Below are positions 1-9,242 of a stretch of DNA of 64,000 bases, piece by piece. The translations under genes and the position numbers were made by a program. The stretch is from JBMNPT01 sp050943735 (GTDB lineage Bacteria > Bacillota > Clostridia > Oscillospirales > RGIG577), in assembly GCA_050943735.1 (NCBI GenBank), contig JBMNPT010000001.1, positions 1 through 64,000 on the forward strand. Reading direction: 5' to 3'. Below the pieces are notes generated by a model. It did not search any database, was not told the DNA's origin, and was given only the letters and a program-made list of their open reading frames with translations. Numbering within the stretch: the first letter of the stretch is position 1; each line of letters begins with the position of its first letter.

Positions 1-182
1 AAAACGATTTCTGACATCGTTTTACTGTTGTCTGGTTTGCACTTTTTAGTGCGCTCAAAGTAATCAACAGAGTCTTTCATTCGTGAATGAATCCTTGAAA
101 TATTGTTCAGTTTTCAATGTTCGCGTCTGCTCCCTCTCAGAAGCAGCTTTATTAGTATATCGCATTCAAACAGGTTTGTCAA
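1..182 (-). promoter_or_regulatory. rRNA operon promoter and leader (operon lies left of window)
   Basis: Reading leftward there is a -35 TTGACA (177-182), a 17-nt spacer and a -10 TATACT (154-159). The leader that follows contains CATTGAAAACTGAACAATA, which resembles the boxA-type antitermination region of Firmicutes rrn leaders (known family feature). No rRNA sequence is inside the window, so the 16S gene beyond position 1 is inferred. The rest of the gene-less stretch, 183-391, is AT-rich; I see only the ribosome site of the next gene in it. Confidence 0.7.
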
Positions 183-391
183 GTTCTTTTTTTCACTTTA
201 GGAACTTTTTACCTTGCTCACTTGCGACTCATTTATACTACCACGCTCTTCCGCCTCTTGTCAACTCTTTTTTATTATTTTTTTAATTTAATTTTCTTTT
301 CCTATTAAAATAGAGTTTTTGTTTCAATTGGTCTACTATATCTGGTATTTGGGGGCATACTATGAGAAAATCCGTCAAAAGGAGTGTTACC

Positions 392-1111
392 ATGGAACAA
401 CAATTTGATGAAACCATTTCCCAGCCTGCGGACTCCATGCAGCAGATCGAGCAACTGGGTTGCGCCACCACCCGAACCAGCCGGGGGAACATCCACTGTC
501 TCACCATCATCGGACAGGTGGAGGGCCACATCGTACTGCCGCCTCAAAATAAAACCACCAAATATGAACATGTGATTCCCCAACTCATTGCAGTGGATGA
601 GAGCGACGACATTGACGGTCTGCTCATTCTTCTCAACACCGCAGGTGGAGATGTAGAGGCCGGACTGGCCATTGCAGAGCTGATTGCCAGCATGAGAAAG
701 CCTACCGTTTCGCTGGTGCTGGGAGGAGGGCATTCCATCGGCGTGCCTCTGGCTGTAGCCAGTTCCTATTCCTTCATTGCCCCTTCGGCCACCATGACCA
801 TCCACCCCATCCGGATGAACGGACTGGTGATCGGTGTGCCGCAAACGCTCAGTTATTTCGAAAAAATCCAGGAGCGAATCGTCAATTTCATCGTGGAGAA
901 CTCTCACATGACAGCGGAAGCGTTTCGCAAGTACTGTTTCACCACCGGAGAGCTCACCACCGATGTGGGCAGTGTGCTGGACGGCCGGGAGGCGGTGGAG
1001 CAGGGACTGATTGACCAGCTGGGCGGCCTGCGGGACGCCACCGACAAGCTATACGCCCTCATCCAGCAACGCAGGGAAGAAAACCAGGAGCAAAAGAAGG
1101 AGGAGTCGTAA
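392..1111 (+). CDS. tepA: TepA-like ClpP-family serine protease
   Basis: A 239-residue protein of the ClpP/crotonase fold, similar to the translocation-enhancing protein TepA beside spoIIIE in Bacillus. The nucleophile motif GGGHSIGV places the serine at residue 115. A candidate histidine is in MTIHPIR (138), and the acid residue is probably within 191-197, just before the conserved AVEQGLID. An in-frame ATG at 362 lacks a ribosome site, while AAAAGGAG at 377-384 sits 7 nt before ATG 392, so I chose 392. The charged C-terminal tail (EENQEQKKEES) is typical of the family. It overlaps the next gene by one base. Its substrate is unknown; TepA was linked to protein export or degradation in sporulating Bacilli. 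Confidence 0.85.
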   Translation: MEQQFDETISQPADSMQQIEQLGCATTRTSRGNIHCLTIIGQVEGHIVLPPQNKTTKYEHVIPQLIAVDESDDIDGLLILLNTAGGDVEAGLAIAELIASMRKPTVSLVLGGGHSIGVPLAVASSYSFIAPSATMTIHPIRMNGLVIGVPQTLSYFEKIQERIVNFIVENSHMTAEAFRKYCFTTGELTTDVGSVLDGREAVEQGLIDQLGGLRDATDKLYALIQQRREENQEQKKEES

Positions 1112-1329
1112 TGCATCACACCATTTTGCCCGACCAGCTGGTCTGGGATGATCCAGCCAACCGGGTGACCAGTCAACCCCTCTGTGTGCACTGGCATGGC
1201 GCGGTGGTAGAGACCGCAGGAGATCCGCTGCATCCCACAGTGGGACGGCTGCTGTCCACCGATCCTCGACTGTTTCTGGATCCCCACTTTTCTCCGGGAC
1301 AGCCCTTGCCGCCGGTTTTTCCCCGGTAA
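1111..1329 (+). CDS. ylzJ: YlzJ-like protein
   Basis: A 72-residue protein recognised by the conserved core RLLSTDPRLFLDPHFSPG, which closely matches the YlzJ family found between tepA and spoIIIE in Bacilli and Clostridia. The start overlaps the tepA stop (TAATG), with GGAGG just upstream, so translation is probably coupled. Function is unknown. The conserved position next to the SpoIIIE-type translocase suggests a sporulation or division role, but that rests only on gene neighbourhood. Confidence 0.75.
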   Translation: MHHTILPDQLVWDDPANRVTSQPLCVHWHGAVVETAGDPLHPTVGRLLSTDPRLFLDPHFSPGQPLPPVFPR

Positions 1330-1447
1330 GGGAGTTTGATTTTCACAAACCCATGGAATTCCCGAGCAGACTGTGCTAAAATGGGAATGACACCCATATA
1401 TTCGCGACAGATTGATTTTTGCTCGCAGTCTGAAAGGAAGGGAATCC

Positions 1448-2281
1448 ATGACTACATTACAAGCTGCACTGTATGGCCTGCTGCAGGGCCTCACTGAATT
1501 TCTCCCGGTATCCAGTTCGGGACATCTGGCATTGGCTCACTCTTTTTTCGGTGTGGAAGATATGGAAACTTCTGCAGCAGCCTTTGACATACTGCTTCAC
1601 TTTGGCACACTGGTGGCGGTGTGCGGCGTCTATTGGCGGGACATCTGGCAACTGATTTTGGCTTTCATCGGCATGTGCAAAGACGTGATCGATCACAAAG
1701 GCATGCGAGTGGGCCGAGATCCTTACCGGCGCATGTGCGTAATGGTGATCATTTCCATTTTGCCACTGTTTGTCATTCTGCCCATTCAGGATCAGATCAG
1801 TGGTGTGGGCGCCTACCCGTTGGCAGTGGGTTTCCTGCTGTGGTGCACCGCCGGAATTCTGTATCTGGCCGACCGCTCCAAGGGCGGCCACAAAACCGCT
1901 CAGTCCGCTCATTTTCTGGATGCATTAAAGGTGGGCGTGGCCCAGGCTTTCGCCACTCTGCCCGGTATTTCCCGCAGCGGCAGCACCATTGCGGCTGGCA
2001 TGTTGTGCGGCTTTTCCAAGGAATTTGCCGTCAAGTTCGCCTTTATTATGTCCATTCCCGCCATTTTGGGCGCCAACATCCTGCACATCGGAGATCTGAT
2101 GCAGGTGAGCAAAGGGCAGGGTATTCCCTATCTGGTGGGGACCCTGGTGGCGGCAGTCTCTGGTTTCGGCGCCATCAAGCTCATTGATTTTGTGGCCAAG
2201 AGAAAGGACTTCCGGGTCTTTTCCTACTACTGTGCCGTCATCGGCGCGGCGGCCATTCTGGGGTCCTTCTTTGTGAAGTGA
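1448..2281 (+). CDS. uppP: Undecaprenyl-diphosphatase UppP (BacA)
   Basis: An integral membrane phosphatase of 277 residues that recycles undecaprenyl diphosphate to the monophosphate lipid carrier for peptidoglycan synthesis; extra copies can give bacitracin resistance. Both family signatures are intact: GLTEFLPVSSSGH (residues 14-26, with catalytic Glu17) and PGISRSGST starting at residue 172 (Arg176). Hydrophobic segments run through the whole protein, as expected. GAAAGGAAGGG lies 6 nt before ATG 1448, so I chose this rather than the longer frame from 1412. It has the same orientation as ftsK and may share its transcript. Confidence 0.95.
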   Translation: MTTLQAALYGLLQGLTEFLPVSSSGHLALAHSFFGVEDMETSAAAFDILLHFGTLVAVCGVYWRDIWQLILAFIGMCKDVIDHKGMRVGRDPYRRMCVMVIISILPLFVILPIQDQISGVGAYPLAVGFLLWCTAGILYLADRSKGGHKTAQSAHFLDALKVGVAQAFATLPGISRSGSTIAAGMLCGFSKEFAVKFAFIMSIPAILGANILHIGDLMQVSKGQGIPYLVGTLVAAVSGFGAIKLIDFVAKRKDFRVFSYYCAVIGAAAILGSFFVK

Positions 2282-2315
2282 TCCCTCCTTTATCACACAG
2301 AATTGGAGAAAACCC

Positions 2316-4877
2316 ATGGCTTCTACTAGCAACAACAAACGGGGACCTGGACGTCCCCGGAAAAATTCCACCTCCACCCGCGGGGGGCGTTCTTCGGGGC
2401 GGAGCAAAAAAAATAAACAGAGCAGTCTGCTGAATCCTGCAGTCCGGCGGGCAGTTTCCGGCCTGATTTTACTGGCCCTGTCCCTCTTTCTGCTCTTCAG
2501 CATTCTCACCGACTCCACCGGCTTTCTGGGCGGATTTCTCCACCGGGCTCTGTGCGGCTCTCTGGGCCTGCTGGGTGCTTTGGCCGCTGCGCTGGCCCTG
2601 CTGTACATAGGGGTCCAGCTGCTCAAGCGGGAAACCCGTTACTCTCCTCCGGTGTACACCATCGCCTGCGGCATCGGAGTGGTGTGCATCAGCGCCCTGC
2701 AACACAGCCTGCTGCTGCCCGATATGGGCTCGTCGGACCTGGTTGCCACTCTCTATGAAACCGGTGTGGCAGGCACTTCCGGCGGCGTGTTGGGCGGAGG
2801 ACTGGCCATTGGCATGATCTATCTGTTCGGCCGGTTCAGCACCTCCATTCTGCTCACCATTCTGCTGCTTTGCTGTCTGGTGGTGCTCACCCAGCTCACT
2901 CCTTACATGCTGTACGCATCGGTGATCTCCACCGCCCAAAAGGCCCAGTCTGCCCGTCAGGAGCGTCAGCAGCAGCGCATGCAGGAACAGGCCGTCTCTC
3001 AGGAAGAAGAAGAGGAAAAACAAGCAGAAGAATTGATTCGCAGCAATCGCCTGAACGCCCGGGTGGACATTCCTCTGCCCGCCACGCAGGCACAGCCAGA
3101 AGAAGAACCCACTTCTCCCCAGCCAGAGCCGTCTCAGACTGAGCCGGAAGAATCCCAGCCATCGGAGGCAGATATGGAACGGGAAGAACAGGCTCGTTCT
3201 ACGGTAGAGCTTCCTTCTGACGAAGAAGAGGAGCTCCCCTGGGAGGAGCCGCCGGCCCCTGCCGAAGCGGCCGATAACCCCCTGGCGGATGTTCCGGTGG
3301 TGCTGTACAACGCGGATGAAAACATCCCCCAGGATGAATTCCCCACCGATGAAGAAGAGGAAGAATCCTCCCTGCCAGTGCAGGAGGGCGGATTGCCCCA
3401 GCCCGCCGCCATTGAAAAGACCTATTGCTACCCGCCTCTCACTCTGCTGAAAAAGGAAACCCGGGAGAGCAACAATGATGTGAGCGCCGAGCTGCAAAGC
3501 AACGCCACCAAGCTGATTGAAACGCTGGCCAGCTTTGGAGTGGAGGCTACGATTTTGAACATCGCCCGAGGCCCGGCAGTCACCCGGTATGAAATCTCAC
3601 CCAAAGCGGGTACCAAGGTGAGCAAAATTGTCAATCTGGCGGATGACATCGCCCTCAATTTGGCGGCCAGTGGCATCCGCATTGAGGCGCCCATTCCCGG
3701 CAAACCGGCGGTGGGCATCGAGGTGCCCAACCAGACGGTGGATTCCATCCTGCTGCGCTCCATCATCGATACCCGGGAATTCAAGGAAGCCCGCAGTAAA
3801 GTTTCAGCAGCGCTGGGCCGGGACATCTCAGGAACGCCCATCATCGCAGATCTGGCCAAAATGCCCCACGTGCTGATTGCGGGAGCCACCGGCTCAGGTA
3901 AATCGGTGTGCATCAATACCATTATCACTTCCATCCTGTACAAAGCCACCCCTGATGAGGTCAAGCTGCTCATGGTAGACCCCAAGGTGGTGGAACTGGG
4001 GGTGTACAACGGCATTCCCCACCTGCTCATTCCGGTGGTCACCGATCCCAAAAAGGCCGCAGGCGCACTGGGCTGGGCAGTCACCGAAATGCTCAACCGA
4101 TATAAGCTGTTCGCGGAGAGCGGCGTACGGGATATGAAGGGATACAACGAACATGTACGGGAAACGGGCGAGGGAGAACCTCTGCCCCAGATCGTCATCA
4201 TTATCGACGAGCTGGCCGACCTGATGATGGCGGCGCCGGGAGATGTGGAAGACGCCATCTGCCGGCTGGCGCAGATGGCCCGGGCGGCGGGGATGCATCT
4301 GGTGATTGCCACCCAGCGTCCCTCGGTGGATGTGATCACCGGTGTCATCAAAGCCAACATTCCCAGCCGGATTTCCTTTGCGGTGTCCTCCGCGGTGGAC
4401 AGCCGGACCATTCTGGACAGTGCCGGCGCAGAAAAGCTGTTGGGCCGGGGCGATATGCTCTACTATCCCACCGGTATGAGCAAACCTCTGCGGGTGCAAG
4501 GCTGCTTCATCTCGGATAAAGAAGTGGAGAGCGTGGTGGGCTTTATCAAAAAGAGCCAGACCGCTCTCTACAATGAAAAAATCATGGAAGAAATAGAAAA
4601 AGCCGCCGCCGCTCGGGAGAAGAGCGGAGAAGGCGGCAGTCTAGATGACAGCGATGATGAAATGGCGCTGGCAGCCATCGATGTGGTGGTGGAAGCGGGC
4701 ATGGCCTCTGTTTCCCTGCTGCAGCGGCGGCTCAAGCTGGGCTATGCCCGGGCAGCCCGTATCATCGACGAGCTGGAAGAACGGGGAATTGTGGGGCCTT
4801 ATGAAGGCAGCAAGCCCCGCCAGGTGCTCATTTCCAAATCCGACTGGATGGAAATGAAAGCTCGCCGGGCGGATTGA
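2316..4877 (+). CDS. ftsK: DNA translocase FtsK/SpoIIIE
   Basis: An 853-residue hexameric DNA pump that moves chromosomal DNA through the division or sporulation septum. Layout: a basic Ser/Arg/Lys-rich N-terminus (1-40), about four membrane helices (45-210), a Gln/Glu-rich acidic linker (about 215-370), then the RecA-like motor. Walker A is GATGSGKS at residues 523-530 and Walker B is IIIDELADLMM near 627-637. The C-terminal winged-helix gamma domain (about 785-845), which reads KOPS/SRS polarity sequences, is present and contains RRLKLGYARAARIID. GGAG at 2305-2308 supports ATG 2316. Whether it acts as FtsK, SpoIIIE or both cannot be told; the tepA/ylzJ neighbours are those of Bacillus spoIIIE. 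Confidence 0.96.
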   Translation: MASTSNNKRGPGRPRKNSTSTRGGRSSGRSKKNKQSSLLNPAVRRAVSGLILLALSLFLLFSILTDSTGFLGGFLHRALCGSLGLLGALAAALALLYIGVQLLKRETRYSPPVYTIACGIGVVCISALQHSLLLPDMGSSDLVATLYETGVAGTSGGVLGGGLAIGMIYLFGRFSTSILLTILLLCCLVVLTQLTPYMLYASVISTAQKAQSARQERQQQRMQEQAVSQEEEEEKQAEELIRSNRLNARVDIPLPATQAQPEEEPTSPQPEPSQTEPEESQPSEADMEREEQARSTVELPSDEEEELPWEEPPAPAEAADNPLADVPVVLYNADENIPQDEFPTDEEEEESSLPVQEGGLPQPAAIEKTYCYPPLTLLKKETRESNNDVSAELQSNATKLIETLASFGVEATILNIARGPAVTRYEISPKAGTKVSKIVNLADDIALNLAASGIRIEAPIPGKPAVGIEVPNQTVDSILLRSIIDTREFKEARSKVSAALGRDISGTPIIADLAKMPHVLIAGATGSGKSVCINTIITSILYKATPDEVKLLMVDPKVVELGVYNGIPHLLIPVVTDPKKAAGALGWAVTEMLNRYKLFAESGVRDMKGYNEHVRETGEGEPLPQIVIIIDELADLMMAAPGDVEDAICRLAQMARAAGMHLVIATQRPSVDVITGVIKANIPSRISFAVSSAVDSRTILDSAGAEKLLGRGDMLYYPTGMSKPLRVQGCFISDKEVESVVGFIKKSQTALYNEKIMEEIEKAAAAREKSGEGGSLDDSDDEMALAAIDVVVEAGMASVSLLQRRLKLGYARAARIIDELEERGIVGPYEGSKPRQVLISKSDWMEMKARRAD

Positions 4878-4885
4878 TATCCGCC

Positions 4886-5113
4886 TCAGCGATCTGTTTT
4901 GCTGGCTATGGAGCGGAAAAAGCCTGCCATCAGCGGCACATAAGTACCCACAAAAAGCAGCAGGGCCACTGCTCGCACCGGGCGTTTCCTGGGAACAGGC
5001 ACCAAAAGTCCCAGCAAAACCCCCATGGATGCCAGACAGAGCTTCAGCAGGGCAATCTCCCGCCAGGTGCATCCCTGAATGTACGCATCCGCCAGGGCAA
5101 AGAGTTTTTTCAT
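4886..5113 (-). CDS. Small two-helix membrane protein
   Basis: A 75-residue protein with two hydrophobic segments (about 22-40 and 46-68) separated by the basic loop PRKRPVR. A strong site (GGAGGG) lies 7 nt before ATG 5113. It resembles short Clostridia proteins often labelled 'permease of phosphate ABC transporter'; that label is a database habit, not a demonstrated function, and the protein is too small to be a full permease. It converges on ftsK with 8 nt between the stops. Membrane location is clear; role unknown. Confidence 0.6.
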   Translation of the reverse strand: MKKLFALADAYIQGCTWREIALLKLCLASMGVLLGLLVPVPRKRPVRAVALLLFVGTYVPLMAGFFRSIASKTDR

Positions 5114-5199
5114 GGTGATTCCCTCCTTCCAGTGGTTCCTCTCTTTCTTTCAGTGTACAGCACGCCATGACTTTTGTCAGCTTTTTTCTGCTGGCAGGG

Positions 5200-5350
5200 T
5201 TGACAAATTTTTGATCGGTGCTATAATAAAACAGTCAACTGAACAGCCAAAAATAATGGGGCACACCACCGCGGGTGTGGCCCATTTTTTGCGGCCAAAA
5301 ATTGGAAAAATGTGGATAATCCTCTCAATGGATTCGAGCGGTCCACAAAA
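5200..5350 (+). promoter_or_regulatory. Promoter and structured leader of thiWM with early terminator hairpin
   Basis: Consensus -35 TTGACA (5200-5205), 16-nt spacer, -10 TATAAT (5222-5227). About 20 nt into the transcript comes a strong hairpin (5256-5267 with 5274-5285, one mismatch) followed directly by six T, which is an intrinsic-terminator layout. A second hairpin follows (TGTGGA 5311-5316 with TCCACA 5342-5347, inner AATCC/GGATT). This looks like an attenuator. The TPP aptamer landmarks (CTGAGA, ACCTGATCTGGATAAT) are absent. Confidence 0.6.
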
Positions 5351-5384
5351 AATATGCCGCCCGATAGGAAGGAGATCGAAAAAA

Positions 5385-5927
5385 ATGGAAAACACAATCG
5401 TTCAAAGCGCACAGGAGGTACACAAGGACAAAATCACCACCAAAAAGCTGGTCTTTATGGGGGTGATGATCGCAATGGGGGTTGTGATTTCCCCCTTCCT
5501 GCGGGTGTTGGGCTTCTGCCCCATGCAGCACTTCATCAATGTGATCATGGCCGTCATGGTGGGCCCCTGGTACGGCTTTGTGGGAGCCTGCTGCATTGGC
5601 ATCATTCGTATGGCGGTCATGGGCATTCCTCCGCTGGCCCTCACCGGCGCTGTCATTGGCGCCTTCCTCTCCGGTCTGCTCTACCGTATGTTCCACAAGA
5701 ACATCGCTGCTGTGATCGGTGAGATCATCGGCACTGGCGTGATCGGCTCTATGGTGTCCTATCCCGTCATGACCTTCATCATGAAGCAGGGTGGCCTCTC
5801 CCTGTTCTATTACACCCCCAGCTTTGTCATCGCCACTATTCTGGGTGGTTCGCTGGCATGGCTCTTCCTGCTGGCTCTGGGCAAAACCGGTCAGCTGGAA
5901 AAATTCCAGAAGGAGCTGAATCAGTGA
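5385..5927 (+). CDS. thiW: ThiW, thiamine-precursor ECF transporter S component
   Basis: A 180-residue membrane protein of the ThiW family, the substrate-binding subunit of an energy-coupling-factor transporter thought to import the thiazole precursor hydroxyethylthiazole. About five hydrophobic helices are visible, with the conserved ALTGAVIGAFLSGLLYR region near residues 85-100. AAGGAG at 5369-5374 precedes ATG 5385. thiM overlaps its end by a GTGA junction, so uptake and phosphorylation of the thiazole are coupled. No ECF ATPases or EcfT are in the window; they presumably come from a shared set elsewhere. Confidence 0.88.
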   Translation: MENTIVQSAQEVHKDKITTKKLVFMGVMIAMGVVISPFLRVLGFCPMQHFINVIMAVMVGPWYGFVGACCIGIIRMAVMGIPPLALTGAVIGAFLSGLLYRMFHKNIAAVIGEIIGTGVIGSMVSYPVMTFIMKQGGLSLFYYTPSFVIATILGGSLAWLFLLALGKTGQLEKFQKELNQ

Positions 5928-6745
5928 GGGCTTTGCTGGAGGCCTGTGGCACCGCTCTGGCGGAATTGCGGCGGCAGCAGCCTCTCATCCACTGCCTCAC
6001 CGGGCATGTGACCATCAACGACAGCGCCAACGGCGTGTTGGCCTGCGGTGGCCGCCCCATCATGTCGGAGCATCCGGCCGAAGCGGCCGAGGTGACCTCG
6101 GTGGCCCGGGCGCTGGTGCTCAATCTCAACAACATCAGCGACAGTCGTATGGAGGCCATGCGGGCCAGCGCTCCCACCGCCCAGCGGCTGGGACTGCCCA
6201 TTACCCTGGACCCGGTGGGAGTCACCTGCTCCACTCTTCGGCGGGAGTTCGCCCGGGAGCTGGTACAGCAGAAATTCCCCACCATTCTACGGGGCAACCT
6301 CTCCGAAATCCGGGTGATGGCGGGGCTTTCCTGCCGCAATGCGGGCATCGACGCGGGAGATGCCATGGAACCGGCTGACATCGGCCGGATGGTGAAAGAA
6401 CTGGCCCGGCAACAGGGATTTGTAGTGGTGGCCACCGGCGCGGTGGATGTGATTTCCGACGGCAAGCAGACAGTGGGCATCCACAACGGCACACCGCTGC
6501 TGGGCAGTGTGACCGGCACCGGCTGTCTGTGCGGCGCCATGACAGGCGCCTACAGTGCGGTGGCAGAGCCCTTTGTAGCCGCCGTCACCGCCACGCTGGC
6601 CATGGGTGTGGCCGGAGAGCTGGCCCAACGGGTCATGGAGCGGGAAACCGCCGGCATGGGCACTTTCAAAACCGCTCTGTTCGACGCTCTGTGGCAGCTG
6701 GACGGGAAGATCCTGTCCCGTCACGCCCGTCTGGAGCAGCTATAA
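5924..6745 (+). CDS. thiM: Hydroxyethylthiazole kinase ThiM
   Basis: Phosphorylates 4-methyl-5-(2-hydroxyethyl)thiazole with ATP in thiamine salvage. The protein has 273 residues, matching the usual length of about 270. Family landmarks are IHCLTGHVTINDSANGVLACGG near the N-terminus and the anion-hole/catalytic segment GSVTGTGCLCGAM. I place the start at GTG 5924, inside the thiW stop (GTGA overlap), because AGGAG at 5911-5915 is 8 nt upstream; an in-frame ATG at 5858 lies within thiW and has no such site. The operon ends at the hairpin at 6771-6808. Confidence 0.95.
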   Translation: MRALLEACGTALAELRRQQPLIHCLTGHVTINDSANGVLACGGRPIMSEHPAEAAEVTSVARALVLNLNNISDSRMEAMRASAPTAQRLGLPITLDPVGVTCSTLRREFARELVQQKFPTILRGNLSEIRVMAGLSCRNAGIDAGDAMEPADIGRMVKELARQQGFVVVATGAVDVISDGKQTVGIHNGTPLLGSVTGTGCLCGAMTGAYSAVAEPFVAAVTATLAMGVAGELAQRVMERETAGMGTFKTALFDALWQLDGKILSRHARLEQL

Positions 6746-6770
6746 CCGCCCCTTTCCCAACTACATACGC

Positions 6771-6808
6771 AAAAAAGGCATGACCTATGAGGTCATGCCT
6801 TTTCTTTT
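6771..6808. terminator. Bidirectional terminator between thiM and the hydratase
   Basis: A perfect 13-bp stem, AAAAGGCATGACC pairing with GGTCATGCCTTTT, with A and T tracts on both sides. It sits between convergent genes, so it can serve both strands. Confidence 0.85.
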
Positions 6809-6814
6809 GGATTT

Positions 6815-9133
6815 TCAGTTGTTTTTCTCGTCCCGGTAGTAGTTCATCAGACAACCGGAGAGAATGATGGTACGCTCGTCATCGGTGAGCTCCTTCACAG
6901 TCAGAGTGAATTCCCGCACCGTATCTCCCAGCACATAGGCAGGGATGGCATCCCACTTCTCCGCAATGGCCTTGCGAATGTTGGGCACGAACAGATAGTC
7001 GTCGTTGGCAAAGGGAGTTTCCCCTTCCAGAATGAAGGGCAGCATACCCCAGTTGATCAGGTTGGAGCGATACCGTTTGGTGGCGTATTCGGTGGCAATG
7101 TTGGCCCAGGTGCCCAGCACCTTCTGGCAGCTGGCCGCCTGTTCCCGGGCAGAGCCGTCGCCGGGCTTGATGGCATACACCAGGCTGCCGATGCCCACCT
7201 CTTCGGGCTTCTCCTCTGCAAAGCCAGGGATGGTGCGAATCTGCTCGTGAGCTGTCTTGATCTCCGAGGCCACTTCCGGAGCGCATACCTCCAGCGGGCA
7301 CTGCCCTGCCAGACGGGCTTTTTCGGCAGTCTGTACCGCCTTGGCCTTGGGCACATACTGGGGGTCCTTCCGGGAGAGCGCGAACTCTGCCAGACGCAGA
7401 GGATTGCTCCGATAGGAAGAGGTTTCGCCCGAGGGGATCAGCTCGTCGGTGGTGGTCACCGGGTCGGTGATGTAGGAAACCACCTTGAGCAGCAGATGAG
7501 GTGTCAGGGCGCTCATCTGAGGCCAGTCAGTGATGTTGGGACCGAACTTCAGCTCCGCGGAGGCATCAGGCTTGCCAAAGCCATGGTAGCACCGGTTGTC
7601 ATAGATCTCCTTGTGGAAGAAGTACTTGGGCTTGGTGAAGTTCACATCCAGGTCGGTGGCCGGGGTGAGGATACCCTTGTTGGCGGCGGTGGCCGCAATG
7701 GACCGGGCGTCCATCAGTGCCACAGAGGCGATCTGACCCTCCACCGGCTTGCTGCCTTCCCGGTTGGGGAAGTTCCGGGTGGAGTGACGGATGGACAGGC
7801 CGTTGTTGGCGGGCACATCGCCGGCGCCGAAACAGGGACCGCAGAAGGCGGTGCGCACCGTAGCGCCCGCGGCCATCAGGGCGGGAATGGCTCCATTTTC
7901 CATCAGGCTCATGAACACCGGCTGGCTGGAGGGGTATACGCTGAGGGCAAACTCATCCGCGCCGATGTACTGTCCCCGGAGAATGTCTGCGGCGTCACAC
8001 AGGTTGTCGTAGGTACCGCCCGCACAGCCCGCGATGACGCCCTGTTCCACCAGCAGACGGCCGTTGTGAATCTTATCCCGCAGCTGCACCTGCACCTTGT
8101 CAGTGCCCAGCTGGGCATTGGCCTTCTTCTCCACCTGGGCCAGAATGTCTTCCAGATTGGCGTTCAGCTCTTCAATGGTATAGGTGTTGGAGGGATGGAA
8201 GGGCATGGCGATCATGGGCTTCACCTTGGAGAGGTCCACTCGTACCACGCCGTCGTAGTAAGCCACCGGCGCCGGCTGCACTTCCTTGTAATCCTCCGGA
8301 CGGCCGTGGATGGCATACCAGTCCTTCACTGCGCCGTCGGTCATCCACACCGAAGACAGACAGGTGGTTTCGGTGGTCATCACGTCGATGCCGTTGCGGT
8401 ATTCCACACTCAGATTGGCAATGCCCGGGCCCACAAATTCCATCACCTTGTTCTTCACATAGCCGCTGTCAAACACCGCGCCGATGATGGCCAGCGCCAC
8501 GTCCTGAGGACCCACACCGTGGGCGGGCTTGCCTTCCAGATAGATGGCCACCACCTGGGGACAGCGGATGTCATAGGTGCGCTCCAGCAGCTGCTTAACC
8601 AGCTCGGGGCCGCCTTCGCCAATGGCCATAGTGCCCAGGGCGCCGTACCGGGTATGGCTGTCGCTGCCCAGAATCATCCGTCCCACGCCGCTCATCATCT
8701 CCCGCATATACTGGTGGATGACAGCCTGGTGGGCAGGCACATAAATGCCGCCGTACTTCTTGGCTGCGGACAGGCCAAACATGTGGTCGTCTTCATTGAT
8801 GGTGCCTCCCACCGCACACAGAGAATTGTGGCAGTTGGTCAGCACATAGGGAATGGGGAACTTCTCCAGGCCGCTGGCCCGGGCGGTCTGAATGATGCCC
8901 ACATAGGTGATGTCATGGGACGCCATGGCATCGAATTTGATCTTCAGATTTTCCATATTGCCCGAGGTGTTGTGCTTTTCCAGAATCCCATAGGCAATGG
9001 TGTTTTTGCGGGCACTTTCAGGGGTGGCGTCTCCCCGGCCCATGGAGGCCAGCTGCGCCCGGCCTTCCGCAGTGTCGGCAACGAGGGTTTGTCCATCCAG
9101 CAGATAGGCCCCCTGCTCATATAAGGTAATCAT
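6815..9133 (-). CDS. Aconitase-family hydratase (YbhJ-like)
   Basis: A 772-residue protein with the aconitase superfamily architecture: a large N-terminal Fe-S part and a C-terminal swivel part. Visible motifs are GSDSHTRYGALGTMAIGEGG (about 155-175) and AFCGPCFGAGDVPANNGLSIRHSTRNFPNREG (about 440-470), corresponding to the region with cluster cysteines and substrate arginines. It is closest in my recollection to the YbhJ-type 'hydratase' group, whose substrate is unknown, rather than classic AcnA (about 890 residues) or AcnB. GGGAGG precedes ATG 9133. It is monocistronic between a terminator and the NimA-like gene. An ordinary aconitase role cannot be excluded. Confidence 0.85.
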   Translation of the reverse strand: MITLYEQGAYLLDGQTLVADTAEGRAQLASMGRGDATPESARKNTIAYGILEKHNTSGNMENLKIKFDAMASHDITYVGIIQTARASGLEKFPIPYVLTNCHNSLCAVGGTINEDDHMFGLSAAKKYGGIYVPAHQAVIHQYMREMMSGVGRMILGSDSHTRYGALGTMAIGEGGPELVKQLLERTYDIRCPQVVAIYLEGKPAHGVGPQDVALAIIGAVFDSGYVKNKVMEFVGPGIANLSVEYRNGIDVMTTETTCLSSVWMTDGAVKDWYAIHGRPEDYKEVQPAPVAYYDGVVRVDLSKVKPMIAMPFHPSNTYTIEELNANLEDILAQVEKKANAQLGTDKVQVQLRDKIHNGRLLVEQGVIAGCAGGTYDNLCDAADILRGQYIGADEFALSVYPSSQPVFMSLMENGAIPALMAAGATVRTAFCGPCFGAGDVPANNGLSIRHSTRNFPNREGSKPVEGQIASVALMDARSIAATAANKGILTPATDLDVNFTKPKYFFHKEIYDNRCYHGFGKPDASAELKFGPNITDWPQMSALTPHLLLKVVSYITDPVTTTDELIPSGETSSYRSNPLRLAEFALSRKDPQYVPKAKAVQTAEKARLAGQCPLEVCAPEVASEIKTAHEQIRTIPGFAEEKPEEVGIGSLVYAIKPGDGSAREQAASCQKVLGTWANIATEYATKRYRSNLINWGMLPFILEGETPFANDDYLFVPNIRKAIAEKWDAIPAYVLGDTVREFTLTVKELTDDERTIILSGCLMNYYRDEKNN

Positions 9134-9242
9134 TGGTTTGCCTCCCTTGTTTCAATAGATAATGGAGTGGCCGGCCATCCGGCCCGATTGGTTTTATTGT
9201 ATCATGGTTCGCATCCAATTGCAATTCTCTGGACACAATCCT

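Noticed and set aside
5228..5384. TPP riboswitch upstream of thiW
   Set aside because: The conserved CTGAGA and ACCTGATCTGGATAAT segments are missing; a lone GTGGATAAT at 5312-5320 is not enough.
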